Source: Gilvimarinus sp. 2_MG-2023
GTDB taxonomy: Bacteria > Pseudomonadota > Gammaproteobacteria > Pseudomonadales > Cellvibrionaceae
Direction: 5' to 3'
DNA length: 64,000 bases
Assembly: GCF_030547685.1 (NCBI RefSeq)
Contig: NZ_JAUOQM010000018.1
Location: 1-64,000 of the forward strand
A program made the position numbers and the translations under genes. The notes under the pieces were generated by a model, which made no database searches, was not told the origin of the DNA, and saw only the letters and a list, made by a program, of their open reading frames with translations. Positions within the stretch are counted from its first letter, which is position 1, and every line of letters starts with the position of its first letter. Positions 1-8,561 of this stretch are shown here, piece after piece.

Positions 1-62
1 TCGGGTTCCCGAATTCAAGCCAATTTTGAGGGTCGGAAAAAATCGCTTCCCAGCGCTTTTCC

Positions 63-88
63 TTAATTGCACCTCCATGTGCAATTAA
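63..88. repeat. Perfect 10-bp inverted repeat
   Basis: TTAATTGCAC, six bases, then GTGCAATTAA: the arms are exact reverse complements. No T-run follows on either strand, so this is not a classical intrinsic terminator. It could be an operator or a transposon or integron-type hairpin. No gene begins directly beside it. Confidence 0.6.
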
Positions 89-158
89 CCCACAAAATTA
101 ACTCGAATCCGGCTGGATGAGATGGGGAAGGGGACTTCGTAGCGAGCTTTTGTTGTTG

Positions 159-184
159 CGTCAGGCGTCAGACGTCCGACCTCA
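159..184. repeat. Dispersed intergenic repeat, partial copy
   Basis: The core GTCAGGCGTCAGACGTC is closely related to the start of the hairpin-forming repeat at 43241-43299. Both copies lie outside genes. A family of short repeats of the REP or MITE type is the simplest reading. Confidence 0.45.
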
Positions 185-600
185 GCCATGCCTGTTGCCA
201 AACTGGCCATTCCATGGCACTATTTTCCTCAAGTGTTTTACAGGTTTTGTGGGGTTATGATTGATCTCCACAAATCAGTAGGCTAGCCAGTTGGAAGGTG
301 AGGTAAATAAGTGCATCGGGAGTGGTGTGCGGGCACTTGTCCCTTCTGTTTATCTGCGTTTATCTGGCAACTATAAAGAACCGCCAAGCCTGTATCTCAA
401 TTCAATTATAGAACGATTTAAATTGACAGTGAGAACTGTAATGAAAGCCGGCTCACTTTTAAACTCGAAATAATGCGCCAATTTGATAAAAATTATAGTC
501 TGAATAGAGAGTTGTAAATGATTTCTAAAATTATTCTAAAAAAGATAGATTACCAGGCGCATTGTTCAACTCGCACAATAATAAGCTGTTAGGCACTACT

Positions 601-1410
601 ATGGGTGATATCAAAGAGATTTTCGATGTTTGGGTTGCTCGGATTCGTGCCCCTATTTTCGGGTACTTCTCGCTATCTTTTTTGGCTGCCAATTGGAAAG
701 AAATTTACTATCTGCTTTTTTCTGAGGTAGATGCGCTTTCGCGTATAGAATATTTTGAGACTAATACTTGTCTTGTTTCTTTGTTTTGGATGCCTTTAGG
801 CTTTGCAGTTGCAGCAGCACTTGGATATCCATGGGTGCAGTGGGGGTTAATGCGAGCCACATCGTATCCTAATGGCGGAAGAAACGCATGCAACGCCAAA
901 GTAGAAAGCGATTTACTTGCAGTAAAAATAAATTTAGAAAATAAAAGAAATGAGCTCGCACGTCAAAAAGAATTAGAAGTTGTCGAGAAAGCTAAGATAG
1001 ATGAAAGTATCGAAGGAATAGAAGACGGAAAAGCTAGAGAAAAGGCAAGGGATGAAGTTAAATCGATTCGCAGTAAGGAGACCATCTTGCGTGAACCTAT
1101 CACAAGAGAATCACTAAAAAGATATCTTGGTATACGATTCCCAAACCTTCCTGGTGATGATCGAATCACAACCCTTTTTTTAAATGATCTCAATCCAAAA
1201 AAATATAAGCATATAGAAGATATAGATTTAGTTTTGGAAAAATCAAAAGGATTTATAGAGTACTATGAAAATATAAGTCCAACAGTATTTAAGTCTGGAA
1301 TAGACTTCGTTACTAAATCATTTGGCTTCTATGATTCAGAATTTAGAAAAAAACATGCCTTTTCTGAAAATACTAAGCAAGCTATTGATGATTACATTAA
1401 TCGTGTCTAA
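601..1410 (+). CDS. Two-helix membrane protein with coiled coil, unknown function
   Basis: I do not recognise a characterised family. The frame is open from a TTG at 562, but the ATG at 601 is the natural start and gives 269 aa. Two hydrophobic segments lie near residues 22-40 and 62-82 (numbered from 601). A long, very charged helical stretch rich in Lys, Glu and Arg follows at roughly 100-165, then a soluble tail. The likely topology is a membrane anchor with a cytoplasmic coiled coil. The gene is clearly AT-richer than those to its right and stands alone. GTTAGGC lies 7 nt before the ATG and GTCTAAC spans the stop codon. This resembles the borders of an integron gene cassette; that reading is inference. 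Confidence 0.75.
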   Translation: MGDIKEIFDVWVARIRAPIFGYFSLSFLAANWKEIYYLLFSEVDALSRIEYFETNTCLVSLFWMPLGFAVAAALGYPWVQWGLMRATSYPNGGRNACNAKVESDLLAVKINLENKRNELARQKELEVVEKAKIDESIEGIEDGKAREKARDEVKSIRSKETILREPITRESLKRYLGIRFPNLPGDDRITTLFLNDLNPKKYKHIEDIDLVLEKSKGFIEYYENISPTVFKSGIDFVTKSFGFYDSEFRKKHAFSENTKQAIDDYINRV

Positions 1411-1451
1411 CAAGTGACTGTGATTAAAATCAAGCCTTCAGCAACGTTATC
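1405..1451 (+). repeat. Possible degenerate attC-like site
   Basis: GTCTAAC (1405-1411) fits the RYYYAAC outer box of an integron attC site and overlaps the stop codon of the preceding gene, as cassette attC sites often do. AAGTGACTG follows, then a small hairpin TGATT-aa-AATCA, and the segment ends in AACGTTATC, which resembles the GTTRRRY crossover end only loosely. At about 47 bp it is short for attC, and the outer boxes pair imperfectly. Low confidence. Confidence 0.25.
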
Positions 1452-1633
1452 TTTGGCTAATATATGCCTCCATCCACGGCTGATTATCACGAACCATGGC
1501 GTTTAATATTGTCATCATTTCCCTCGTGTGGGAAAAAGGGTTAGGTCTTGAATTGTGAATTCTGACTTTTTCTCACGGGGTGATAGCACGCATGATTTGC
1601 ATACTTCATTCGCTGGCCATGGAATAGATTCTG

Positions 1634-2035
1634 ATGTCTGATTATTTCGGTTCTTGTTTGTGCGGCACTGTGAGCTTTGAGCTAAAAGGTGACTTTGATA
1701 GCTTTTACCTGTGTCATTGTCAGCATTGCCAAAAAGATACGGGTTCGGCTTATGCGGCAAACCTATTCTCGCAGTCAGCTAAATTGGTCTGGCGGTCGGG
1801 GGCGGATGCTGTGACTTCTTTTACGCTTCCAGGTACTCGTCATAGCAAAAGCTTTTGTAAGCTCTGTGGTTCAGCGCTGCCGAATACTCAGAGCGCAGGG
1901 TTACTCGTTGTACCAGCAGGGTGCCTGGATTCTAAACTTTCTATGGCGCCAACCGCGCACATTTTTTCATCAAGCAAAGCTGGTTGGGATGGGGAGTTAG
2001 GGGAGGTGCCGGAGTTCGAGGGGCTGCCAGGTTGA
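1634..2035 (+). CDS. GFA/CENP-V family zinc-binding protein
   Basis: A 133-aa protein with the spaced cysteine pairs of the GFA (glutathione-dependent formaldehyde-activating) fold: CLCG near residues 8-11, CHCQHC near 31-36, and CKLCG near 76-80. The family binds zinc through these cysteines. The founding member speeds formation of S-hydroxymethylglutathione, but most homologues have no proven substrate, so only the fold can be stated. The ATG at 1634 is the first start that includes the whole domain; a GGAA about 9 nt upstream could be the ribosome site. It stands alone, and the hairpin right after the stop may end its transcript. Confidence 0.85.
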   Translation: MSDYFGSCLCGTVSFELKGDFDSFYLCHCQHCQKDTGSAYAANLFSQSAKLVWRSGADAVTSFTLPGTRHSKSFCKLCGSALPNTQSAGLLVVPAGCLDSKLSMAPTAHIFSSSKAGWDGELGEVPEFEGLPG

Positions 2036-2731
2036 GCTGCCATCACATAACCCGCGGTTGTTGGCAGGCGCTGTAATTCCCGCCGCTTTAATGGACCCGC
2101 TAAATTCGGTATTGGGATGCCCTCGACGGATACAGTGGAGAGATAGTGATTGGCTTAACCCGAAAAGCACAGGCAGCAGTTGCTGAAGAGGTTGGTTAGG
2201 TTTGGCGCTCTGGGCGAGGAGCGACTTATCTCCGGTGCTGGCTTATGAAGAAGGTTATATAACAGACTCTGTATATGCTTTTAAGCTCGCTGCGCTTTGC
2301 AGTTTGTAGGGGGTAAGTCGTTGATAGCGCTTGGCTCCGGACGGTTCCGGGTTGCTTTTTTGGCGCAATTATCGACAAGGTTTGTGATTTGGGCGGCATT
2401 TTTATCGGAGGTGCTATTTTTTGTCTATTTTTTTCCGGTAGTGGATAGCAAGCTCAATGGATTCTATGGTAGAAATAGGTTGTGAAGGGTTATTGGTAAA
2501 GGTTAATAACATCAGGGAAAGGGTCTTTGGGGTGTTTTACTAAATAAAGCTTGACTTGGGTGTGGATTCTCTATAACTTGGTCGTAGCTAGAAAGTAAGC
2601 CTCTTTGTACAGTCTTCATTACGTTGCATTCTTGTAGTACATCGTCCTGTTGGTATTAAAGTTCCGCCTGTTTTCACGCTACACATGCCCTGACAAGGCA
2701 TCTTTAATATATTTTTTACAGGATATCTATT
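2036..2731. other. Long spacer without a clear gene; holds csp promoter and leader
   Basis: A hairpin with a two-part stem (CTGCCA/TGGCAG and AACC/GGTT, 2037-2067) follows the GFA stop. Between 2100 and 2200 a short open segment reads like the end of a protein, but it is too short to identify. A 62-codon frame at 2297-2485 is hydrophobic, lacks a ribosome site and looks accidental. The last ~180 bases belong to the cold-shock gene's promoter and leader. Confidence 0.5.
2551..2577 (+). promoter_or_regulatory. Candidate sigma-70 promoter of the cold-shock gene
   Basis: TTGACT (2551-2556) and TATAAC (2572-2577) are separated by 15 bases, slightly short. Transcription from here would leave a leader of about 145 nt before the cold-shock ATG, the long 5' untranslated region typical of cspA-type genes, whose leader folding controls translation at low temperature. 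Confidence 0.45.
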
Positions 2732-2938
2732 ATGTCTACTACTACTGGTACCGTTAAGTGGTTCAACGAATCTAAAGGCTTTGGTTTCATCGAGCAAGAG
2801 TCTGGTCCAGACGTTTTCGCACACTTCAGTGCAATTTCTGGTTCTGGCTTTAAAACTTTGGCCGAAGGCCAAAAAGTTGAGTTCACCGTAACTCAAGGCC
2901 AAAAAGGCCCACAGGCTGAGAACATCGTTGCTATCTAA
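2732..2938 (+). CDS. Cold-shock protein, CspA family
   Basis: A 68-aa single cold-shock domain. The RNA-binding motifs are intact: [12 protein letters not shown] (RNP1-like, residues ~9-20) and DVFAHFSAI (RNP2-like, ~27-35). CspA-type proteins bind single-stranded RNA and DNA, melt RNA hairpins and act as anti-terminators or translation aids in the cytoplasm. Length and motifs match the family exactly. The gene stands alone, with a candidate promoter about 150 nt upstream and a strong terminator right after it. The long leader suggests post-transcriptional control. The sequence cannot tell whether this paralogue is cold-induced or constitutive. Confidence 0.97.
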   Translation: MSTTTGTVKWFNESKGFGFIEQESGPDVFAHFSAISGSGFKTLAEGQKVEFTVTQGQKGPQAENIVAI

Positions 2939-2960
2939 ATAGCACTTTGTTTCACCTTAA

Positions 2961-2989
2961 AAAGGCAAGCCAATGGCTTGCCTTTTTTG
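2961..2989 (+). terminator. Intrinsic terminator after the cold-shock gene
   Basis: Stem AAAGGCAAGCC/GGCTTGCCTTT with a short AAT loop, running into a T-run. It starts 22 nt after the stop codon. Confidence 0.9.
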
Positions 2990-3005
2990 TGTCTGGTCGT
3001 TAATT

Positions 3006-3049
<44 letters not shown>

Positions 3050-3152
3050 TCAACTGGCAAAATTGCAAGGTAGTGCAAAGACCTGCGGCACCCGTTATTT
3101 CGGAGGTTATAATAGCCGCTGAGTTACTTCTTCCATTCTTGCTTGGCCCGTT

Positions 3153-4361
3153 ATGCCCTATCGCAGTTCCTCTATCCCGCTGACGCTCGTGGTCGCCTTG
3201 GCTGCGGCGATGATGCTGGGTCCGTTCTCACTGGACACTTACTTACCCGCTTTCCCTGCGATTGCGCAGGATTTGGGTGTGTCGTCCCAGGCGGTGGCGG
3301 TCAGTGTGTCGGTGTATATTTTTTTTCTGGCTATAGGGCAACTGATCGGTGGCCCGCTATCGGACCAATTGGGCCGCAAACCGGTACTGTTCGCCGGTTT
3401 GGGCTTGTTTGCTCTGGCCAGTGCGCTATTGGTGTACTTGCACACGCTGCCGCATTTTTTGGCGGGGCGTGCTTTGCAAGCGGTGGGGGCGGGCTGGGTG
3501 CTGGTGTCGGTGCCCGCTATGGTGCGCGACCGGGTTAGTGGCCAGGAAGCCGCCAAGCTGTTTTCACTGCTAGGGCTGATTCTGGTGGCGGCACCTGCCA
3601 TTGCACCGAGCGTGGGCAGTTTGCTGCTTAAAGTAGGTCCCTGGATGGGTATCTTTGTTTTTATGGCGGCTTATGCGCTTTTGTTGATACCGGTTTTGCT
3701 GATGGTGCTGGCGGGTGATACGGTTGGTGCGCCGGCAGCTAAAGCTGCCACTACACAGCCTCGTCCGGGGTTGCTTCGTGCATATGGGGCGGTGTTCGCT
3801 ACCCGGCCTGCATTGGTGTACTTGCTTTGGCAGGTGGGAGCTTTTTCGGTAATGATGGTGTTTATTACCCACAGTTCTTTTATTTATCAAAACCACTTTG
3901 GCCGTTCGGCCGACACTTTTGCCCTGATGTTTGGCGCCAATATTGTGGCCATGTTCAGCTGTAATTTGTTTAATCGTTTTTTGCTGACTCGCGGCTTTAG
4001 TTCAATTGCGATTTTGCGCGGTGCAACGGCGCTACAGGGGGTAGGGCTGTTGTGCTTGGTGATTTGCGCGCTTATGCATGGGTCGATATGGGTGTTTTTG
4101 CCCGCCATGATGCTGACCATTGGTGCTCACGGGGCGCTGTCGCCCAATCTACAGGCTTGTTATATGGAGCATTTCCCTCACAACGGCGGGGCGGCAGCGG
4201 CTTTGCTGGGGGCTTTTCAGTTCGGTGGGGCCGGGGTGATGAGCGCTCTGTCCGGGTTGTTGCCCCATACCTTGCCTGTGGTAATGCTGGCTATGTTGGC
4301 TTGCGGTGCAATGGCTCAAGGGTGTCTGTGGTTTTCTCTGCATCGCCGCCGGGGTGCTTAA
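3153..4361 (+). CDS. Bcr/CflA-family drug efflux transporter (MFS)
   Basis: A 402-aa major facilitator protein with about 12 hydrophobic segments. The N-terminal region has the Bcr/CflA hallmarks: a first helix ending in FSLDTYLPAFPAIAQ (residues ~25-39) and a loop 2-3 motif GGPLSDQLGRKPVL (~66-79), the MFS motif A. Members export chloramphenicol, bicyclomycin or sulfonamides by proton antiport across the inner membrane; the substrate here cannot be read from sequence. The ATG at 3153 lies right before the first helix and has a poor Shine-Dalgarno. The gene stands alone. The tandem heptamer array 100 nt upstream could sit in its 5' region. Confidence 0.93.
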   Translation: MPYRSSSIPLTLVVALAAAMMLGPFSLDTYLPAFPAIAQDLGVSSQAVAVSVSVYIFFLAIGQLIGGPLSDQLGRKPVLFAGLGLFALASALLVYLHTLPHFLAGRALQAVGAGWVLVSVPAMVRDRVSGQEAAKLFSLLGLILVAAPAIAPSVGSLLLKVGPWMGIFVFMAAYALLLIPVLLMVLAGDTVGAPAAKAATTQPRPGLLRAYGAVFATRPALVYLLWQVGAFSVMMVFITHSSFIYQNHFGRSADTFALMFGANIVAMFSCNLFNRFLLTRGFSSIAILRGATALQGVGLLCLVICALMHGSIWVFLPAMMLTIGAHGALSPNLQACYMEHFPHNGGAAAALLGAFQFGGAGVMSALSGLLPHTLPVVMLAMLACGAMAQGCLWFSLHRRRGA

Positions 4362-4406
4362 TAGGGGGAGTTTTACGGCAATGGATGAAATTTTCTCTCA
4401 ATAGCC

Positions 4407-4412
4407 TATAAT
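4407..4412 (+). promoter_or_regulatory. Candidate -10 box of mdh with a structured leader
   Basis: A perfect TATAAT without a good -35 partner. If used, mdh has a leader of about 175 nt containing the inverted pair TCCCACA (4441-4447) and TGTGGGA (4482-4488), which could fold over the intervening GC-rich segment. Confidence 0.4.
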
Positions 4413-4591
4413 ACCCGCCCGTCACCGTGCTGTGGATTTATCCCACAAGCTCAGCCGATGCCGATACCCGCGCCGACCGTGTGTGGGAAAGTGGGGCAAA
4501 GGCGGGTTTGTCAGTTCGCATAACGGTTCTACTTAATTGACAGGCGGATAGCGGCCATCCCGCGGCCACCTGCAAACTACGGAGATCTATC

Positions 4592-5572
4592 GTGAAAGCA
4601 CCTGTACGTGTTGCCGTTACCGGCGCAGCTGGTCAAATCAGCTACTCCCTGTTGTTCCGCATCGCCGCTGGCGAAATGCTGGGCAAAGATCAGCCAGTGA
4701 TTCTGCAAATGCTGGAAATCACCCCGGCTCTGGAAGCCCTCAAGGGTGTTGCCATGGAGCTGGACGATTGTGCCTTCCCTCTGTTGGCCGGCATGGTTTG
4801 CAGCGACGATCCAAACGTAGCCTTTAAAGACGCTGACTACGCCCTGTTAGTGGGTGCTCGCCCACGTGGCCCGGGCATGGAGCGCAAAGATTTGCTCGAA
4901 GCCAACGCTGCTATTTTCTCTGTTCAGGGTAAGGCCTTGAACGATCACGCCTCGCGCGATGTTAAAGTGCTGGTTGTCGGCAACCCCGCCAATACCAACG
5001 CCCTGATTGCCCAGCGCAATGCGCCGGATCTGGACCCACGTAACTTCACCGCCATGATGCGTCTGGATCACAACCGCGCCATCAGCCAGCTGGCTGAAAA
5101 AACCGGTAAGAGCCTCAACGACGTGAAGAACGTGATCATTTGGGGTAACCACTCAGCGACTCAGTACCCAGACGTTCACAGCACATCTGTGGCTGGCACC
5201 AATGCTATGGAGCTGATTGAGCAAAGCTGGTACGAAAACGACTTTATCCCCACCGTACAACAACGTGGCGCGGCCATCATCAAGGCTCGCGGTGCTTCTT
5301 CGGCAGCATCGGCAGCTAACGCTGCGATCTTCCACATGCGCGATTGGGCGCTGGGTTCACCAGAAGGTGACTATGTCACTATGGGTGTTTACTCAGACGG
5401 CTCTTACGGCATTGACGAGGGGCTGATCTACGGCTTCCCGTGCGTGTGTAAAGATGGCGACTGGTCAATCGTTCAAGGCATTGAGCTGAATGATTTCTCG
5501 AAAGAGAAAATGTCAGCCACCGAGAACGAACTGAAAGAAGAGCGCGACGGAGTTAAGCACTTGCTGCCCTAA
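4592..5572 (+). CDS. mdh: Malate dehydrogenase (NAD-dependent)
   Basis: 326 aa. It interconverts malate and oxaloacetate with NAD(H) in the TCA cycle, in the cytoplasm. The N-terminal Rossmann loop reads [11 protein letters not shown] (residues ~11-21). The active-site segment [14 protein letters not shown] near 180-193 carries the catalytic histidine. [14 protein letters not shown] (~89-102) is the mobile substrate loop with its arginines. This is the longer MDH form related to cytosolic and chloroplast enzymes rather than the E. coli type. Start is GTG at 4592, with GGAG 7 nt upstream. It is single, with a long leader and a strong terminator. Confidence 0.97.
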   Translation: MKAPVRVAVTGAAGQISYSLLFRIAAGEMLGKDQPVILQMLEITPALEALKGVAMELDDCAFPLLAGMVCSDDPNVAFKDADYALLVGARPRGPGMERKDLLEANAAIFSVQGKALNDHASRDVKVLVVGNPANTNALIAQRNAPDLDPRNFTAMMRLDHNRAISQLAEKTGKSLNDVKNVIIWGNHSATQYPDVHSTSVAGTNAMELIEQSWYENDFIPTVQQRGAAIIKARGASSAASAANAAIFHMRDWALGSPEGDYVTMGVYSDGSYGIDEGLIYGFPCVCKDGDWSIVQGIELNDFSKEKMSATENELKEERDGVKHLLP

Positions 5573-5595
5573 TCGGTTGCGACTTGCTTGCCCAT

Positions 5596-5628
5596 AAAAA
5601 AGCCCTCCCTAACCGGAGGGCTTTTTTG
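5596..5628. terminator. Intrinsic terminator after mdh
   Basis: Stem AGCCCTCC/GGAGGGCT with a 6-nt loop, an A-run before and a T-run after, so it could work in both directions. Confidence 0.92.
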
Positions 5629-5709
5629 CTTTTAGCGTTTGAGTCACTACAATATATTTTCCGGAAGGTTAAGCATTTTTTAGGTTCCTACATAGCAAAG
5701 GAGATGATT

Positions 5710-6264
5710 ATGAAGCGGTTTATTAAGCTTACGATCCTTGCCAGCCTAGCGGCATTACTGGCGGGTTGTTTTTCCAGTGTGCCAGGTGAGTTGAAGTCTA
5801 GTGTGGGTGAGACTTATTACACTCAGCGCAATTTATGGATTTATCGGAGTGAACACGAAACTGTAAATTACGCAGTGGAGCGGTTGTTACCCATTAACTC
5901 CGAAATTAAGGTGCGGGACATAGGAGGCAAGGTCGTTGAATTTACGCTGCTGGATGATGGTGCCGATCTTGTTCTAATCAACGTCGAGAAATACACACAA
6001 ACTGGTATGTCGGAGATATTTGATCGCTACTTTGCCAAAAGCAAAGTGAGCTTGTCTAGCTTTAGTGCTGCTGAGCGCGAGGCCATTGAGGCCGGAGATG
6101 TGCGAGAGGGGATGAGCAAGGCGGCGGTTTTATTAGCTCGTGGTTATCCGCCAGCTCACGAAACCCATTCGGTCGAAAATGATGAGTGGAAGTACTGGAG
6201 AAATCGCTTTAATACCCGTGTGGTACATTTTGATAATGGCCGAGTCGATCGTATTGTCGATTAA
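5710..6264 (+). CDS. Small outer-membrane-type lipoprotein, unknown function
   Basis: 184 aa from the ATG at 5710, chosen because AAGGAG lies 6 nt upstream; in-frame starts further up run into the mdh terminator. The signal peptide ends in the lipobox LLAGC, so Cys20 is the predicted lipidated residue. Ser after the +2 Phe favours outer-membrane sorting. The mature part is a mixed alpha/beta domain. Near its C-terminus lies GDVREGMSKAAVLLARGYPPAHET, followed by a short WKYWRNRF segment; this pattern resembles SmpA/BamE-like lipoproteins (GMSK...LGYP...W.YW). That similarity is from memory of the pattern only. The gene stands alone between two terminators. Confidence 0.85.
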   Translation: MKRFIKLTILASLAALLAGCFSSVPGELKSSVGETYYTQRNLWIYRSEHETVNYAVERLLPINSEIKVRDIGGKVVEFTLLDDGADLVLINVEKYTQTGMSEIFDRYFAKSKVSLSSFSAAEREAIEAGDVREGMSKAAVLLARGYPPAHETHSVENDEWKYWRNRFNTRVVHFDNGRVDRIVD

Positions 6265-6273
6265 ACTTGGTTG

Positions 6274-6298
6274 GGCAGCCCACGTTGGGCTGCCTTGT
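6274..6298 (+). terminator. Intrinsic terminator after the lipoprotein gene
   Basis: Stem GGCAGCCC/GGGCTGCC with a 5-nt loop and a modest T-rich tail. The convergent CvpA-like gene ends about 50 nt further on. Confidence 0.8.
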
Positions 6299-6345
6299 TT
6301 ATTGCTTGTCTATTTACACTCCTGAAGTAGCGTGTCACTAGGCCA

Positions 6346-7446
6346 TTAATCGACAGGTTTGTCGGTATATTGCACTTTGCCGTTTTCATCCACATGGCGG
6401 TAGATGGTGCCTTCAGAGTCCGAGTTGTAGTCAGCACTTTCACCCGCTTTAACGTCTTGAATCTTGTAATTATCCGACCCCGCCAACACCCCGGCAGAGC
6501 CTGCTGTCTCTACGAAAATAATTTCTGCTAGCTGGTTTAATTGGGGGCTGGTCAGCAAGCCCAGTTTATTATCCGCTTGTAGCTTGCGCTGAAATTCTGG
6601 ATCGTTAATGATTTTTTGTACACGTGTATCGTTTTTCACAGCGTCAATACGCTGCCAGCCTTGGGCAATTTTCTGTGCCGTTTGGCGGGCCGAGTCTTCA
6701 TCGTTAACATCCAGTCCTGAAGCTGCCATAAGTTCGCGCATATCTTGATCATTCATCAATCGGCGAAATTCAGGTACTTTCATCAGCTCATCAATATCAC
6801 CCTGTTTAAGTAAGCGTTGAGAGCGGCGATCTTTTAACAGTGATTGTAAATCCGGACTTTGGGTGACTCGGGTAACACGGTCGACGCTGTCGACGGGGTT
6901 GGCAACAAAGCTTTCGGTCAGCTTTATGTTTCTTTCATTGGCGCCGCTGGCGGACATAATGGCCCCGACAGACTTACTAACAGCACTTTTGGCAATTCGG
7001 TCCACAGGGTCAGCTTGCTTGGCGGTGGTGGCATAATCTGGTGCGTTAGCTTCTTTGGCGGAGGTGTAAATGCCCAGCAAATACACAAGCAATAATCCGA
7101 TAAAACCACCGATAATCCCGCCAATGACCAGTCCGCCCATGCGCGATACTTGGCTGGGTTTGCGATCACCGCCCGGTGTCATTTTGGCCAGCACCCAAAA
7201 TACAATTCGAATGGCGACCATGGCCACAATGAAAACCGCCATGCCGCCGACAATGTAGGCTAATATGCCATCCAGGGGTGTGTTTTGCTTGACTTGGTGG
7301 GCGGCCTGCTTGGAAAAGTAAAAGGCCGCGCCATAAGCGCCTAGAAAAGAAATCGTCCGCACAAGGGAGCCATAAGTTCCGGTAAAATAGCCTCGGATGG
7401 CGAAAAATGCGGTCATGGCTAGCAGAATGATTGCGGAAGTGCCCAT
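6346..7446 (-). CDS. CvpA-like membrane protein with C-terminal DUF4124-like domain
   Basis: 366 aa. The first ~135 residues carry four hydrophobic segments in the arrangement of CvpA (colicin V production) proteins, including RGYFTGTYGSLVR near residues 18-30 and glycine-rich GGLVIGGIIGGFIGLLL near 104-120. A long soluble helical region follows (~135-320). The last 25 residues, GTIYRHVDENGKVQYTDKP, match the small DUF4124 beta module, in which an aromatic residue and a YTD turn are typical. Canonical CvpA is about 160-190 aa, so this is an extended or fused form. The start is supported by AGGA 7 nt upstream. Function is unknown; a role at the cell envelope is inferred. Confidence 0.8.
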   Translation of the reverse strand: MGTSAIILLAMTAFFAIRGYFTGTYGSLVRTISFLGAYGAAFYFSKQAAHQVKQNTPLDGILAYIVGGMAVFIVAMVAIRIVFWVLAKMTPGGDRKPSQVSRMGGLVIGGIIGGFIGLLLVYLLGIYTSAKEANAPDYATTAKQADPVDRIAKSAVSKSVGAIMSASGANERNIKLTESFVANPVDSVDRVTRVTQSPDLQSLLKDRRSQRLLKQGDIDELMKVPEFRRLMNDQDMRELMAASGLDVNDEDSARQTAQKIAQGWQRIDAVKNDTRVQKIINDPEFQRKLQADNKLGLLTSPQLNQLAEIIFVETAGSAGVLAGSDNYKIQDVKAGESADYNSDSEGTIYRHVDENGKVQYTDKPVD

Positions 7447-7587
7447 ATTGTCGTCCTGTAACGTTATTGTTGGTGCCTTTTTTGTGCCAACCCCTTAGAG
7501 TTAGATGTCAATCATATAACAGGCGATTCAGGGGTGCCATGCCCGGTTTGAATCGATATTTTTTAAATAAGAGTTATTGAGGTCTGA

Positions 7588-8436
7588 GTGACAGAATTTT
7601 GGTTTCAGTATCGATGTCCCGTATGCCAGTCCCCTTTGCAATTAGAGGGTAATAGTTACGTGTGCGCGGAGGGCCATAATTTTGATAAGGCGCGAAAAGG
7701 GTATGTGCATTTATTGCTTTCGCACCGCATGGCTTCAAAACAGCCCGGCGATAATAAAATGATGATCGAAGCTCGCCAGCAATTTTTGAATGCGGGTTTT
7801 TACGCTCCTTTAGTTGACGCTTTAGCAGAGGTCTGTGGTCAGTACGGTATTAGTAGCTTGCTCGATGCCGGTTGTGGTGAAGGCTATTACAGCACTGCAT
7901 TGTCAGAGCGCGGCTTACAGGTGGCCGGTTTGGATATTTCTAAAGAGGGTATTATGGCGTGTAGTCGGCGCCGCAAATCCATGCCCTGGTGCATTGCCAG
8001 TGTCGCTGATATGCCGTATATGAACGCCAGTTTTGATGCTGTACTCTCGATTTTTTGCCGAGTAGAACCCACAGAGTTTGCCCGGGTCACTAAGCCCGGA
8101 GGCTATATGATCTATGTGGGCCCTACCGAGTCGCACCTAAGTGAATTGCGCAACCGTTTATACGATGAGGTGCGAAGCTATGAGAGCGATAAGCCTGAAC
8201 AGTATTTTTCCGGTTTTGAGCAGCTGCAACAGCGAACAGTCACTATTCCCTTACAGCTGGAGTCGGCCGAGCAAATAGAAAATCTACTGAAAATGACACC
8301 GCACTACTGGAGTACTAATCGACAACAGCAAGAGCGTCTGTTCAGTGCCGGGCCATTAATAGACCAGGCTGATATTCAAATAAGGGTGTACCAAGTGCCA
8401 TCCGATAAAACTGAGTCGGTCGGTGCCGTGGGCTAA
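7588..8436 (+). CDS. rlmA: 23S rRNA (guanine-N1) methyltransferase, RlmA type
   Basis: 282 aa. An N-terminal zinc ribbon, CPVC at ~10-13 with a partner C and H in VCAEGHNFD (~26-34), is followed by KARKGYVHLL and a class I methyltransferase domain with the SAM-binding loop LLDAGCGEGYYS (~90-101). This is the architecture of RlmA(I), which methylates G745 of 23S rRNA with S-adenosylmethionine. Start is GTG at 7588, just upstream of the zinc ribbon. The neighbours do not suggest an operon. The related RlmA(II) acts on G748; sequence alone cannot fully exclude it, but Gram-negatives usually have type I. Confidence 0.9.
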   Translation: MTEFWFQYRCPVCQSPLQLEGNSYVCAEGHNFDKARKGYVHLLLSHRMASKQPGDNKMMIEARQQFLNAGFYAPLVDALAEVCGQYGISSLLDAGCGEGYYSTALSERGLQVAGLDISKEGIMACSRRRKSMPWCIASVADMPYMNASFDAVLSIFCRVEPTEFARVTKPGGYMIYVGPTESHLSELRNRLYDEVRSYESDKPEQYFSGFEQLQQRTVTIPLQLESAEQIENLLKMTPHYWSTNRQQQERLFSAGPLIDQADIQIRVYQVPSDKTESVGAVG

Positions 8437-8561
8437 AGACAATGCTATATTGACCGATAGATACTATTTGCCGGTAGATAGTATTTACCAATAGCGGCTA
8501 TTAATCGATAGTGACAGCTGTCATCGAATGTAATAGGTAATCCTCTCTAATGGAGAATTCC

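Larger units (their letters stand above)
1..600. other. Gene-free, AT-rich left edge with short repeats
   Basis: I see no convincing gene here. Only a 60-codon open frame at 291-473 exists; it has no ribosome site and no recognisable features. The stretch holds a perfect 10-bp inverted repeat with a 6-nt loop (63-88), one copy of a dispersed repeat (159-184) and, at the right end, the heptamer GTTAGGC (588-594) directly before the next gene. An 8-bp inverted pair AATGCGCC/GGCGCATT (472-479 and 556-563) brackets an AT-rich segment. Confidence 0.5.

Noticed and set aside
2297-2485. 62-codon hydrophobic frame in the spacer before the cold-shock gene
   Set aside because: No ribosome site, not recognisable; AT-rich hydrophobic frames arise by chance.
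2588-2902. 104-codon frame antisense to the cold-shock gene
   Set aside because: Covers the csp coding region and leader; composition reflects the sense strand.
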